From the NCBI RefSeq assembly GCF_963675165.1, contig NC_087377.1:11704632-11768631 (forward strand): DNA of 64,000 bases. The letters are read 5' to 3'. This document shows positions 21,797-34,345 of the stretch, one piece after another. The first letter of the stretch is position 1; each line of letters opens with the position of its first letter. A model generated the notes under the pieces. The model did not search any database. It was not told where the DNA came from and worked only from the letters and a program-made list of their open reading frames with translations. The stretch comes from Halichondria panicea. Taxonomy: Eukaryota > Porifera > Demospongiae > Suberitida > Halichondriidae. The position numbers and the translations under genes are program-made.

Positions 21797-24365
21797 ATGG
21801 ATCTTCTTGTCCAGATATGTCTCCTGTTCTATCTCCTATCATCTTTTGTTGTTGCAGGTAAAGTTTGTGCCTAGACTAGATCTAGCCTGGGCACCGGTAC
21901 GTAGCTATGTTTTAAGGTAGATAGGCTGATAGCAGACGTATCATGTGTATTCAGTATTCAAGTACAAATACATGTAACTGTACCATATTATTACCCTATT
22001 ACAGTATTAGATACTTCTGTCATTTTGTTTCTAAAACAGAGGCCACTTTGGATCTGATGTATAACACGAGTGTGGCGTGTCCTGGAGAGACAGTTCTGTT
22101 CACATGCTTCATACCTGGTGGTGTTGCATTGCAATGGAGAGTAGATCCTCCAGCAGAGTCTATGTTGATGTCAAAAGTACAAACGAATCCATTCGATATA
22201 TTCTCACAAGTTGGTCGAAGGGACACATTTGGATCTGGAGTGATCATGTTTGAGGCTGTTTTTGTGACCAATGATGATGGAAATCTGACGTCCACTCTCA
22301 TCGACCTCAGTGAAGTGTCTGTACTGGATGGTAGCAATGTCACTTGTACTGCTACTATTAATAATGGTGTTGTAATAGAGTCACAACAGACTGTCACAGT
22401 TGCTGGTGAGTTTTTAAATTCTCCATGCAGCTAATCATGAATTTGCAGGTGCCCCAACTTCTCCACTCAACCCAATAATTTCCTCCATTCAAAATCAAAC
22501 TCTCTCTTCCATTATCACTCTGGACTGGGACTCCCCCTCCTCTACTGGCGGTGTGTCTGTCAGCTATGCCCTCACCATCTCCCCAACACCTCTCTCCGAG
22601 TCACCAGTCACCGTGGAGACCACCTCGGCACAGATAACCATCTCCTACGACACTCACTACACTGTGACCATCAAAACTGTCAACTGTGCTGGCAATAGCA
22701 GTGCTGTAATGGTGGTGATTCCTGCTATTGGTTAGTAGAAGTGACCAATAGAAGGAATGCAGTGTCCTTTTTTCTGTGGATTAGTAACCTACACCTTATA
22801 TTATGTTTCTCCAATGCAGTTACCTGCCCCTCTAATCCACCACCTGCGGATCGAGTGATCATCAATGGTCGTCCACCACTGCCTGTACTAATAGGATCAA
22901 TACTAAGCTTCACTTGCAATAGACAGACAGTAACTGCAACTTGTGAGAGTGATGGACGATGGTCATCTGACCCCACCACTTACATGTGTCTCTCAGGTAA
23001 GTTGTAATTAAAATCATGGCTGCATTGTACGCTATAGTCCTCTCCTCTCAGTTGCCACCTGTGGTTCTCCTGCTGCACCATCTAGAGGTAGTGTGGACAT
23101 CAGTGGTGGGACACCACCCTTCTCACTGGGTTCAGAGGTCACCTTCCACTGTGATGAGGGACTGTTCCCCCCTAATGTGAGGACCAGCACATGCACTGTG
23201 GTGGGGGGTAGGGGAGAGTGGGTGGAGAATCCTAGGAGCTTGGTGTGCAGGGAGAGGCCAGGTGAAATGTAGCTGTTTAGAAGCTTGATTTTTCTGTCAA
23301 AAAAATTGTTTATGTGACTGCATGTGTACAATTGTATCGCCTTTGTTTCACATTTCTTAGTATTCTGCAATAGCAGGTCATTAATGGGTGCTCATGTTGA
23401 GCTGATGAGATACAAAGATGTACCGTATATCTTCTAATTTATCGGACACTTCTAATTACCCGGACACTCTTTTGGGCAATTTTCGTTGTTCTAATACAAC
23501 GGACACTCGAGTACTTTAATATTACATTTGTTCTAAATATCCGGACAATACCTTGAAAAGTTGAGTTACCATTCATAGACGGCAAGTAAGACTTAGAGTG
23601 CTGCAGTTAGATAGCCTTTGAGTAGCTAGTTTTAGATAGTTAGTGCAACTATTCAGTCGTACCTTGTTCTATTAAACTTAGCTAGCTCGCATGCAGCTGC
23701 TTGCTTGTTCTAATTATTCCGGACACTTCGCATGCTCTATAAAAGTCTGTTCCAATTATACCCGGACAATTTCCAAAATAATTATTTTTTGCTGTCCGAT
23801 AAATTAGAAGATATACGGTATACTCACAGTTATTTTCTGACCGTCCCTATATATAGTCAACTGCACTGTACCTGCTGAGCCGTGCAACGGTGCTATATTG
23901 GACTATGAGAGGTTGAATGAGACAGTGTTGGAGGGAACAGTGTTGACTTACCAGTGTGACAATGGATTCTCACTGACTAGACCCAACACCATCACTTGTA
24001 CTAATGCTAGAGTCTGGAGCACTGAGCCTGAGGCAATCATGTGTGTAGGTCAGTAATTGTTTGCTATCCCAAAATTAATACAGTCATATCTCACAGTTTC
24101 TACTGTCGCTCCCTTGTTCTCCACTTCTGCAACTGTCGCTATCAGTGTGGTCATCACTTTCATTGTCACTCTAGTCATTGGATTCCTCACTGGACTGCTA
24201 GTGATGTATCTTTTCTTTCGTAAGAAAGCAATGTACTTCCCAGCAACTGAAGGACAAGCTAACGTAGGACCCACTGCACCAGCTGGTCCTGCTTATGAGG
24301 AGGTGTCACCCAAAGAAGAGATTGAACTCAACACAAACCAGGCGTATGGACCATTAGGACTGTGA
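21797..24365 (+). CDS. G4: intact class A Ig-FN3-CCP3-TM receptor
   Basis: Complete 518-residue model. Signal peptide 21797-21857 (MDLLVQICLLFYLLSSFVVA), Ig 22040-22405, FN3 22449-22730, CCP1 22820-22996, CCP2 23052-23261, CCP3 23857-24048, TM plus tail 24097-24365. Ig: SVACPGETVLFTC, LQWRVDPP, VTC. FN3: TLDWDSPS, YALTIS, NCAGNS. CCP1 is of the VTCPSNPPP type (as in G10, unlike G1, G6 and G9). CCP2: FSLGSEVTFHCDEGLFP. CCP3: NCTVPAEPC. TM ISVVITFIVTLVIGF, then FRKK and the standard tail (AYEEV in place of VYEEV, then AYGPLGL). The CCP2-CCP3 intron is enlarged to about 600 bp by a MITE. All splice borders are GT-AG and phase 1. Predicted surface recognition receptor. Confidence 0.88.
23423..23818. 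mobile_element. TA-flanked MITE in a G4 intron
   Basis: 396 bp with terminal inverted repeats CCGTATATCTTCTAATTTAT and its complement, flanked by TA on both sides. The paralogous intron in G9 reads GATGTATACTC without the element (about 57648), an effective empty site. Tc1/mariner-type target; no coding capacity. Confidence 0.9.
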
Positions 24366-25271
24366 AACTTGTTCACTCTTTATGAATAGCATTCAACAAG
24401 TTACATTGCAATAATAATATTATCATTCTGTTGATATTTTGTTTGTTATAGACTCACTGTTTTTGATAGTGTATAATTATAACCAGGAGCCCATATTAAA
24501 TAAGAATTCTAGATCGATCTCTTATTTATATGGGCTCCTAGTATAACTTATAGACAATATATATGCATGTAAAACCAGTTAATGTACAGTTATAATTATA
24601 GAGGGCCGGGTTTATGACAGTAAACCTCCCGACCACGAGGGCGTAGCCCAAGTTATAGATCTATGTGGTTTTTCTCTCAATCAGAAAATTGAGTACACAT
24701 GCATGTTTTTTCTTCATGAACCAAGTGATCGATCAAGCTCAGCATGCAGTTATTAATTATGCCTCGATGTGCGGTAATAATAATTATTATGTGCATTTTA
24801 TACCCTAGCTTTCAGTATATAAACCGTTAATTGTTTTCTTTGCAACTTTCATAAAAATAGTAATGGCATTGTTTATATTCAGCATCGGATATGTATAATT
24901 GAGAACAATGCAAACAATAGCTGCATCTGTTCACATACTTAAACTGATGAACAAAGAGTAAACGTACACATAATTATATTGCTTCAAATGTAAGAAAAAC
25001 AACAAGCTATATAATTGTACATTGTATACTGTTCTTTCAGACTTGTCAAGATTCCTGCAGCAAAATGGAACATCAGCATGAAGTTAGGATATTAATTAAG
25101 CAATAACTAGGGATACACTGGAGTGCAACCTCGCTACGCACTATTAGCCTCGAATCCAAGGCCTTTTTAATTGTCTTGGGATCGAGGCTAATTCATAGGT
25201 AAGGCTTTTGAGTAATAATTGTTGAAACAGCACATGGGAAAAAGGAATTGTTAAATGTTAATAGTTGTAGC
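24366..25271. repeat. 3' flank of G4 with foldbacks
   Basis: Hairpin 24485-24540 with arms AGGAGCCCATAT. A piece of the TTTATGACAGTAAACC hairpin family is at about 24610. A second foldback at 25143-25195 has arms TTAGCCTCGA and CCAAGGC. Otherwise AT-rich and non-coding. Confidence 0.5.
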
Positions 25272-25445
25272 TTGATCCTGGTGTCAACGTCGCCGAGAGA
25301 CACTTGTAGCTACATGGTATTGATTGTATGTAATATCGAACGGTTTAGCTTTCAGGAGGGAAGTAGTAGTTTGCTGATCTTGTTCGACAATGGCTTTGAT
25401 TAAATCGTTGTAAACAACAACCGTAACAAACGTGGTATCTGGCCC
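25272..25445 (-). pseudogene. RPA-like C-terminal fragment
   Basis: About 57 codons on the minus strand from EGPDTTFVTVVVYNDLI through KPFDITYNQYHVATSV to a TGA. This parallels the end of the gene at 16234 (EGPNVNIITLVGYEDIL, FDVTYKDFHVITSV). The cysteine ribbon is not seen upstream, so it is a fragment. Confidence 0.5.
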
Positions 25446-26144
25446 TTCCAAGTACCAAGCACAATTTTATATTATATAGAGAGCAATCTACTGCAAGCAC
25501 TTTACTATGACTTGTCTATTTATTGTGCGTGGTATATATAAATTGTGCGATTTGTACAATTTTTAATCTACTGGAGAGGCACTTTACTATGTTGTACTGT
25601 ACGTGGTATATAACAGACTTACTAAGAAAAGTAATCTCAGCACAAGCACTGATATTTGGTTTCATGTTCAGATTGCAGAAAAGAATAGATCTAGGTAATG
25701 ATCGAAATGTCACGAATCGTCAATTTAAGAAGCATTGTCTAGCTTATGAGCAGAACGCTTGAAAAAAGGCCTTCTGAGCTGTAGAATGGAGCTGAAGTGT
25801 CCTCAGTACAGTGGCTAACGCGTCCTCCAACTTTGAAGTCAAACCGTTACGGTCTGCAGCAACCAGAGCCACTAGTTCCATTGAGTCCTACGTTGTCCAT
25901 TTTTTTTTTTTATTTTTTTTTTCTTCGCCAAAATCTCAACGTGACCCAATTATAACCTCGCTTCGCTCGGAATAATGCCATTACGGGGTTAGATTATGGA
26001 GGTAGAAAGGAGGAGAGAGTGGCTGAAGGGATCGAATGTACATAGGTAAAGTCGTCCTAAGCCTAATTAAGCTTAATGAGCAGAACTTTGAGTTACATGA
26101 TCGTATATAATAATTATGGTAAACGATAGACATTACGCAAAGAC
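25446..26144. other. Spacer
   Basis: AT-rich. A long T-tract is at about 25901-25921, followed by CTCGCTTCGCTCGG, also seen near 20690. An open stretch at 25523-25762 has no recognisable domain. No gene supported. Confidence 0.3.
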
Positions 26145-26952
26145 TCACATTGGATTATGTTGTTTTATTCTCCCTCTGAGGATCATTCTCCCCAGCAGCT
26201 GACAGAGACAGTCCACTCCAGCAGACTGCACCAGGCATTGTCACTGCTCTGTGAGGGGGCGGGGTGCATGTAAATAACTGTATGTATATCTACATCATCA
26301 ATATTGAAATAGCTAGGAAACAAGGACACAAAGTGTTTCTATGCCATTGAAAGTAATGGCTCCTACACAGTCCTAACAACTCACCAGTCCATAGAAGACA
26401 CAGCTCGAGGTGTCTCTTAACACTACCTCACCCAGCGACTTGGGCAGGCAACTGTGGACAGAGTTAAACACACTCGAAAAGAAGTGAGAGAGAGAATTTC
26501 AAGCTGGAGAAGGGAACTGAAGGGGGGGTACAATACTTATACTCTGGCCTCAATTTACATCACACACAAGCTGTACTCAACACTGAATACTTGGATCCTT
26601 GTGTATCACTAGTGACCACCGGGTACTATACATGCACATCTACAAAAGTACTATAACACACATCTTTTGTAAATGATCAGTACACCTAATCTACACAACA
26701 TCAACATCCTTTATCCCATACCCCACTACACCCTCAATCACATAGCATATCCACACACATCACACACCCTCACCCCTTCTTCTCCCACAGCTCTCCTGGC
26801 TTGTGATAGTGTGAGTCCATACATCCTCCCCTCCTCATTTTGGGGGCCAGTGAACCACACGAGTATATCTGCTGGTCTGTGTGAGCTGGGTTGTCATGGA
26901 TACAATGAATCTCCCTAAATACAGCCTTTCCAGGGGATCAATACCAGAGGAG
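26145..26952 (-). pseudogene. HEAT-like gene fragments, copy M4
   Basis: Exon A 26774-26952, degenerate exon D 26385-26451 and terminal exon E 26145-26225. The exon A frame is interrupted (SSGIDP, then loss of the GVVHRIHDD frame), so this copy is decayed. Located between G4 and G5. Confidence 0.4.
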
Positions 26953-27329
26953 CTGAGGCAGGGAGAGGATGAACAATAAAATAATTCATCTTTGCATCTA
27001 AAAACACAATCATCTACTATTAAGTTAAACACAATCTTTCAGACAGCTGTTCAGGAACTTTAAACACTCAATGTACAACAATATTGATTGCCTAGCAGCA
27101 GCTTACAAGGTTAGAGAAAGAGATGGAGAAACTTTGAGTGAAGTACAAGATGGAGATAAGACAAGGAATGTAGTGGTCACCCACAACTTGGTGATCTGTT
27201 ACAGGATTCAGAAGGTGATACATTCCATACAAGCTAAACTATAGCTATAACAGGATTGCAAAATACAACCGCAGCCAGTTAGGTCCCTTAATACAGTGCA
27301 GCTATCTTCAAAGGTTCTTAATGTTTCTT

Positions 27330-28400
27330 AAAGGGGCTTTCATACTTGTAGTGTTGTTTTCACACAATCAGCTAGTGTACCTCGAATTAAAAGCCGCGTG
27401 TAGTTAGCTAGCTGTAACATACAAGTTCAAGCTTAGCTTTTGCTCGCTTTTATTCGACAACGAAGCTTTAACATAAAAATCTGCCACTATTAAATAATTA
27501 ATTGTTGTGTTGAGGCTATCCATGCTGTAAACGCAGTGCTATGGCATCCAGGTAAGCAGACCCACACATTACAAACAAACAAACTAGAGCACTAAAGTGC
27601 AAACCCTCGGCTGGTGACATGATTATAAAGAAACCAGAAGACTGCATATAGTGATGTTGTTATCATCATGCATGACTTGCACAGCAACTCAGGAGCAATA
27701 AAACTAAACCAGACTGGAGGCATGCTGAAACATTTGAGAACAGGTAGTGGTACTATAGATATATGCACTGTGGATTAGGATCACAGCAAAGAAGCCTGGA
27801 GTCTCAGAGAAGTATGGCTCCAGGTCCTGCATGGATCCCAGTCAGCTAAAGCAAGCTTTCTACTTTGGTGACCCTGTTCCATTCTTCCTGGTATATACAG
27901 CTTTCTACTTTAGTGACCCTGTTCCATTGTTTCTGGACCGGGTACAGGATCACTTCAGTTATAAGTAACGCATGTGCAAGTTCTGTTCAAGCTACATTTT
28001 GCTCGCTTTTATTAGACAACGAAGCTTTAACACCGAAAGCTGCCACTATTAGAAGTACTGACTTGTTGTGTGGAGGCTACCCATGCTGTAAACGCAGTGC
28101 TAGAGCATCCAGGTAAGCAGACCCAGTCACAAGCTTCTTAGCTTTTGCTCGTTTTTATTTGACAACGAAGGTTTAACATGAAATTCTGCCACTATTAAAA
28201 TTAATAACTTGTTGTATGAAGGCTATCCATGCTGTAAACGCAGTGCTGTGGCATCCAGGTGAGTAGATTCACCTGTCACAAACAAACAAACAAACCAAAC
28301 GACTACTATAACCCGTGGCCGCCCACGCGCCTCGGGTTAACAAACAAACCAACAGACTACTATACCCGCTGGCTGCGGTGCGGCCTCAGGTAACAATGTA
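27330..28400. repeat. Three tandem copies of a ~135-bp unit plus hairpins
   Basis: Units at about 27437-27570, 27995-28125 and 28140-28265 share TTTTGCTCGCTTTTATT, CTGCCACTATTA, CCATGCTGTAAACGCAGTGC and end GCATCCAGGTAAG or GCATCCAGGTGAG. A fourth is at about 62470-62595. GC-rich hairpins of CCCGTGGCCGCC...CCTCGGGT type follow at about 28312-28390. Function unknown. Confidence 0.5.
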
Positions 28401-29516
28401 AACAGAGTTGTTGGCATAAGTCATGTAGCTATGCATGTAGATAATATTCAATGACTCACATTGGATTGTATTTTCCCTCTGAGGATCATTTTCCCCACAG
28501 CTGACAGAGTGAGGTGAAACAGTCCACTCGAGCAGTGCTCTGTGGGTGGGGGGGGGGGTGGTACATGTAATTAAGTGGAGTTTGCAGATCTCATTATCTA
28601 TTGAAATAGCTTAAATGTAGGAAACAAGGACAGAGCAACATTGAACACACTCAAAGAAGTTAGATACACGTATAGTCACACAGTACAATTACACAAATAC
28701 AAGAAATGTTCTGTGGAATCTACTTCAAAAGTTTCTGACAGTGTCAGCTTTTGAGGAAATTTAGGTGATCTAGCTGTCTAAGAAATATCAACCAACGTTA
28801 TCGATAGTACATCATACATCACTAAATTAACTTTATAACTTAGAGAGCATAGGGTCACCATGAGAGGACGTTTGACAAACGTGCATGAATAATTACAAGT
28901 GCTAGTGTATATTTTGGCCTGGACGTTATACCACAATGACATTAATGCACTGAAGTTTTAGTGATTCGTGCACGCATGTCGGACCTCCTCGGGGGTCATA
29001 CTGAATGACACATTGAGTATCCTTTTATCACCAATCTCACCAGTTTGAGCAGTGACTCCAGGAGGTTAATGTGTTGAGGGTAGTGTCTGTGTTGTAGTGT
29101 CTCGATCAGCACAGAGGGGGAGGAGGGAGGACACTCAGTCACCTCACCCACTCACACCACTAAGTTCTCTTCCAGCAGGAAAAGGGAACTGGAGGGGGGG
29201 TACAAGATTAGAACTGCTATTACGTATAATTATTATACTCTGCAGTGCCTCTATTTACATCACAACACACAACACATTCATAAGCTCACTTGAGGATTCT
29301 CTTGTGTTACACACTGGCCCACATTTATCTATCACAACATCTACAAAAACACATACCCTTATCACGAACATTGTACAGGTACATAATTATAAGATAGCAT
29401 ACCTTTATCCCATACCCCACTACACCATAAAGCTACACACATCGTCATGGAAACACTACAGCAGTACCACTCACCAGTCGTCCCACGTAGGGTTTCAGAC
29501 AATCCTTCACCTGTGT

Positions 29517-29577
29517 GTGTGTGTGTGTGTGCGTGCGTGTGCGTGTGCGTGTGCGTGTGCGTGTGTGTGTGTGTGTA
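29517..29577. repeat. (GT)n microsatellite
   Basis: GTGTGTGT with interspersed GTGCGT, immediately upstream (minus sense) of exon X, replacing the normal pyrimidine tract. A shorter one is at 38199-38234 in copy M6. Confidence 0.85.
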
Positions 29578-30130
29578 GGTGGATGGGGTTGAATTGTTGA
29601 GCTGTAATATGTGAACATAATTATGTGTGCTACTGACCACATGATGCCAGACTTTAGGGTATATAGATTACACAGGCACTATCACATGACCACCCACTCA
29701 CCTTAGTGCCCAGCTCTGCAGTACAGATGCAGGCTGCCTCTCTCACTGCATGGTTGGCTCCCTGGCTCTGGGAGATGTAGAACTCCACCTGCACAAACAC
29801 ACATCAACATCACAACAAGATCGAGACTGTTGCAATAACATACTACGATACATAGCATTGTTCTACTTAATAACTATAATTATATTGAAAATTGTGAGCT
29901 AACCTACTACTAATTAAACGATTGCACTGTCAGAATCGATTAAAATACAGCTATTTGACTTGCCAAAAAGTGTCGTTTTAACTAAACACACCTTCCATGG
30001 AAACAATCTACCATATAGCCGGTCACACATTCGTAGTTGAGCAATATTTAGTCAGTTTGTGGGATGCATTTTTGTGGCTCTGAGATATGTAAGCCTACCT
30101 GCACAGACACATCACCTTAACAAACAAGAT

Positions 30131-31431
30131 ACCGTATAATTATGCTCGATCAGAGGCCGCTCTTGTATAAAGGCCGCACTCAAATAGTAGCCTCCCTTGC
30201 TAGCAAAATGAAACATTTAGTAGCCGCTCTCAAATAGTAGCCTCAGTGAACTTTGACTCTAGCATTTCTGCACGTGGTAGCCAACAAATTATTAATACTA
30301 TAGCAGCTAGCTATATGTACGTAGCTACTAGGTACAGGTAGCAGCTTGTTAGTGCTTCACAAAGACTTTCTCATGGCAGAATTCAAGTTTATGCAGCTGA
30401 AAAGAACTTTTGATGACAAACTAAGGTTGTTGAATTAATAAACGCTGCTCTTAACCCTTTCCCCGTTTTAATTAAAAAAAGAAAATACAGAATAAATAAC
30501 AATTTTCTTTAAAAATTCATATATCATGAACAATACATTGAAATGACTTGTAACTATTTCCTACAGGTAGCGCAGACCCCAGAGGTATCTTGACACCATC
30601 TTCGTTACCTAGCAACTGACCACCCCCACTAATTAGCAATTGTTTACAAACATTCACAATTATGTACACAAATTATATTGTATGAGGGCACAAAGTGGCT
30701 AAAGACACTAAATAAGTGTTCTCAATGTTCTCACGGTGACATGGTTCAATCAAGATCTGCATAAAGTTCTCTGTGAGGTCGTACCAGCAGACGCCCTTTT
30801 CCCGGGAAATGTTTTCTTCACCTACACACAGGTTTACAAGTTCAATGGTGGCTCATGATGTCCACTGCTGTACTAACTAGCCTAAATACAGTTATACTGA
30901 AGCCTACAAGACTACATATGCTACTCTAGACTTACCAGATCCAAGAAGTTTATCAATTGCAAGAGCTTCTTCCTCAGGCCTTCAGGCTCGATATTCTTTA
31001 GCTTGAGGTAGCTTCTATCTATCTATGATCCCAGTCACTATCCTCTCACTCAATAAGGCCATAAGCATTGATATTCTCACTGTGTAGCTGCTCTAGAACC
31101 TCACTAAGGTTGTACTACGAAGATCTTGAAACATTATCAAACGGTCACTTTTCTTTCGACATTATTGTACCAAGTGTACCTCAAGGCAGCATATTAAAGA
31201 TACCATGTGAAAGAGCAGCTCAATGCGCATGTGCTGGTACCTACAGTGTGTGCATAGCTCCAACACAGTGTACACAGCAAATTTTTGAAAATTACCACTA
31301 GAGTGGCCGTCATATGACGGCTTCAACGGGGAAAGGGTTAAACAGTGGCCTCTCTCGAATTGTAGCCTCCTCTTCCAGCAAAATGAAACATTTAGTAGCC
31401 GCAGCTCCTGATCAAGCATATAATTATGGTA
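30131..31431. mobile_element. TIR element carrying a nested insertion
   Basis: The left end ACCGTATAATTATGCTCGAT with CAGAGGCCGC is mirrored at about 31400-31431 (CTCCTGATCAAGCATATAAT, TATGGTACC). Internal repeats (CAAATAGTAGCCTC, AAATGAAACATTTAGTAGCC) occur on both arms. Total about 1.3 kb, with 30455-31337 nested inside. It belongs with the other CCGTATA-ended elements at 23423, 53847 and 62690. Confidence 0.65.
30455..31337. mobile_element. piggyBac-like non-autonomous element (TTAA flanks)
   Basis: TTAA at 30451-30454 and 31338-31341 flanks terminal inverted repeats CCCTTTCCCCGTT and AACGGGGAAAGGG. TTAA duplications and CCC...GGG ends are the signature of the piggyBac superfamily. The interior shows no clear transposase. 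Confidence 0.8.
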
Positions 31432-31637
31432 CCTTAATTTAGCTATTGCAATAATGATAGAGATCTCAACTAACAAATTTGTGCTGCTGGATTTGGCTAG
31501 CTCGTCCACATTTGTGTTCCAATCACCCACTCACCACTTTATGGATGTGCTGCTCTACCAGCTGCACTCCCCTGGTCGGTGTGATCACCCTCCAGGTCTC
31601 CTGAGAGTAGAGCCTCACACCATCAGTCACATATTAC

Positions 31638-34051
31638 CTGAGGGGGAGGGAGAGATAGTGAAACAATAAACAAAGAACCTTCAGAGACAAGGGACACTGT
31701 AATAATAAGGACAGTGCTTCCGTCCCTGAATTTTCCTACTCAAACTATACAACCTCCGAACAAAAGGAAAACCTCTCTTAGACTATCATAATTATCATAT
31801 CAAGCGCCAATAAACAATAGGCAGTACGAAAGGTTTGTAAATGGTAAGCATCAGTCAACTAATATACACATTCTGTACTACGGTGGGTAGATTTGGTAAC
31901 GGCTTCAGAATGGATAAGCAACAATAATCACACCGAGCCCAAACAGACGGTAAAGATCCACTTTACAATAAGTGATATATAGCTTTGGTAAAGGTCACAC
32001 AACCTACAACGGTTATTATAGATGGGTATATTATTTAACGGATGAGAGTGTTTCAAGCTTTTATAGCACTAATTCACGTACTTACCTCCAATCTAGCTCA
32101 TAGCTAGTCAAGACCAGATCTTACTGAGATGATCGGTCAGCTTCTTCCATGTTGATCATTCAGAGCAACTCTTCATCCATTGGTCAATCACTCCCATTAA
32201 GCATCCAGCATTGTTATTGAAACACGCATCTTCAATCTAGTGGTCCAGAAGAAAAAAAGATTAAAGTGGGTAGTATGATTACTTACTAGCACCTATACTC
32301 ATACTTTGCAACTATAAAGTTTATGGTGTGACAAAACAATGGTAATCACATCAGCACAATTAATGTAACAGGATTGCAAAATAAAACCACAGCCAGCTAG
32401 CTAGGTCCCATAATACTGTCACAGTTTCTTACTGGGTACATGTATGTTTAGTGTACATTGTTTTCGCAATGTAAGAATAATGAGCACGACTTTTCTCCAC
32501 ATACAGAGGAAACAATGAGCAAATAAGTAACAATCTTGACAACATCAACAGCTAGTACACCTCAAATGATCAGTACAGGCCGGGGGTTGGATTACTGAGC
32601 GGTGCACTAATTAATCATGAGCAGTGCTGTTAGTCATGAGACTCTATGAGGAATTGGTCAGTTTAGAGGAAACCACTCTTTAACCCGCCAAGTCTATGAG
32701 CTACTGAAGGTACATGAAAGTAAATAAGGAAACAAATGTAGCAAGATCTAAGAATCAGTCCCCACTTTTGGTAAAGACTCTAGAGTGGACAAGTAATAAT
32801 CACACTGAGCCAAAAAACACAGACGGTAAAGATCTGCTAGGCAATAAACATTACGTGAGACAAGAATTTAAGGGTCATAATTTTGATAAAGGGTCATACA
32901 ACCTACAGCCATTATATTACCTCATGGCTGGTAGCAGCAGTGTGGGTAGGTGTGGTTGTCTCTCCTCTGAAAGAGGTGGACCAGTAACTCCCTCGTAGCT
33001 GCAGGGGATATAACAGGTGGGTATATAATTGCTTGACACAGTGGAACCTCTAGACTAACAGTGACCGTAATAAAAAGGTGGTTGCAGAACATGTTTTGGG
33101 GGCTTTGGGCTGGTCAACCTGGCTGTATAAAAATGGGTGACCACAAAGCTCTTTTTAAATGCTGTAACCTCATCTTCTTCAGAGCAATAATTATAGTGTT
33201 AATGGATATGATGGTACACCTATGAAACATTGCAAGGTGCATGTGTGTAGGGAGGGGGTTAGTAACTCAGTCAATAGATCCATTAAAAGGGAATGACAAC
33301 TTAAATTAGAGAAACCAAGGATGATTCATGCATGCAGGTGAATCTTACTGGGCATGTACTCTACCGTGGTGCTTACCATGTACATGTATGCACAGTCATG
33401 TATGTTAGCTTGTATCAGACGTACTCTAATATAAGCGCCAAACTGGAATTATAGTTTTTTCTTGTTCTATTTGTACGCCACTGAAAAATCATAATTTTTA
33501 GTAGGCACTGTAATTAGAAGAAAAATAGTAGGCATTAAGGCAGGTATAAGGTGTGACAAAACAATGGTAATTACTGCAGCACAATGTAACAAGATTACAA
33601 AGTAAAACCACAGCCAGTTAGGTAGGTCCCATAATACTGTCACTGTTTCTTACTGGGTACATGTATGTTTAGTGTACATTGTTTTCGCAATGTAAGAATA
33701 ATGAGAACAACTTTTCTCCACATACAGAGGAAACAATGAGCAAATAAGTAACAATCTTGACAACATCAACAGCTACATGTAGTACACATCAAATTATCAG
33801 TACAGGCCGGGGGGGGGGTGGATTACTGAATTATATACTGAGCTGTACAACTAATCATGAGCAGTGCTGTTAGTCACGAGACTCTATGATGAGGAATTGG
33901 TTAGTGGCAACAGCTCTTATTTAAAAGAGTGGGGTTGCTGTTAGGTAAATATGCTAGCTCTTCTTTTCTAAAATCAGGGGGGAGGGCCTTTAAAAATAGA
34001 AAATAAATTTTTCACTCAAGGAAAGCATCTGATGTCATAATTACTTATTAC
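31638..34051 (-). other. Region with degenerate HEAT-like 5' exon copies and a local duplication
   Basis: A minus-strand exon P copy at 32921-32998 (PHLPTLLLPAMR) and an N-exon remnant near 32100-32230. Sequence at about 32330-32640 (GTGTGACAAAACAATGGTAA, ATGTATGTTTAGTGTACATT) is repeated at about 33550-33870, a local direct duplication of roughly 300 bp or more. Otherwise non-coding. Confidence 0.35.
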
Positions 34052-34345
34052 CGCATGGCTGGTAGCAGTGTGGGTAGGTGTGGTTGTGTCTCTCCTCTGA
34101 GGGGAGGACCAGGAACTCTCTCATAGCTGCAGGGGGATATAACAGTACTTATGTTAGAATGAATAGCTTGTATATAGTCCCACTTTATACTCAGATCTAC
34201 ACATGCCAATATCTAATGTACTGACTGCTTGGCCTCACAGATAATCAGGAGTTCCTTTGCCAGTTGCTCCTCTCCGATCTTACTATGGTCTGCCAACTCC
34301 CTCCAGGTTGGTCTTCCAGAGCAACTCTTTGTCATCCATTAGCCA
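34052..34345 (-). pseudogene. Candidate 5' exons of the HEAT-like gene (N and P)
   Basis: Exon P 34052-34126 (YERVPGPPLRGETQPHLPTL, then LPAMR and a GT donor) and exon N about 34231-34345 (WLMDDKELLWKTNLE, then after a one-base shift ELADHSKIGEEQLAKELL). A cleaner copy of N is at 39862-39940 (DEELLELADHLNKISQKLL). Leucine-rich helical sequence; assignment to the same gene rests on orientation and repeated co-occurrence. Confidence 0.35.

Larger units (their letters stand above)
28455..31637 (-). pseudogene. HEAT-like gene copy M5 (exons Y-Z-X-C-E)
   Basis: The most complete copy. Exon Y 31535-31637, exon Z 29702-29788 (29 codons, NHAVREAACICTAELGTK), exon X 29475-29510 (VKDCLKPYVGRL), exon C 29041-29165, exon E from the stop at 28455. 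In intact versions Y, Z and X join in phase 0, which supports a real spliced gene, and the Z sequence looks like a HEAT repeat. Damage: exon Y has an early in-frame TAA, and exon C has lost its acceptor AG (CTAAGTTCTC instead of CTCAGCTCTC). A nested transposon sits between Y and Z. The polypyrimidine tract before X is a pure CA/TG microsatellite. Candidate 5' exons lie at 34052-34345. Confidence 0.5.

Noticed and set aside
29517-29577. Simple GT/CA tracts as CRISPR or regulatory arrays
   Set aside because: Plain microsatellites without spacers; eukaryotic context.
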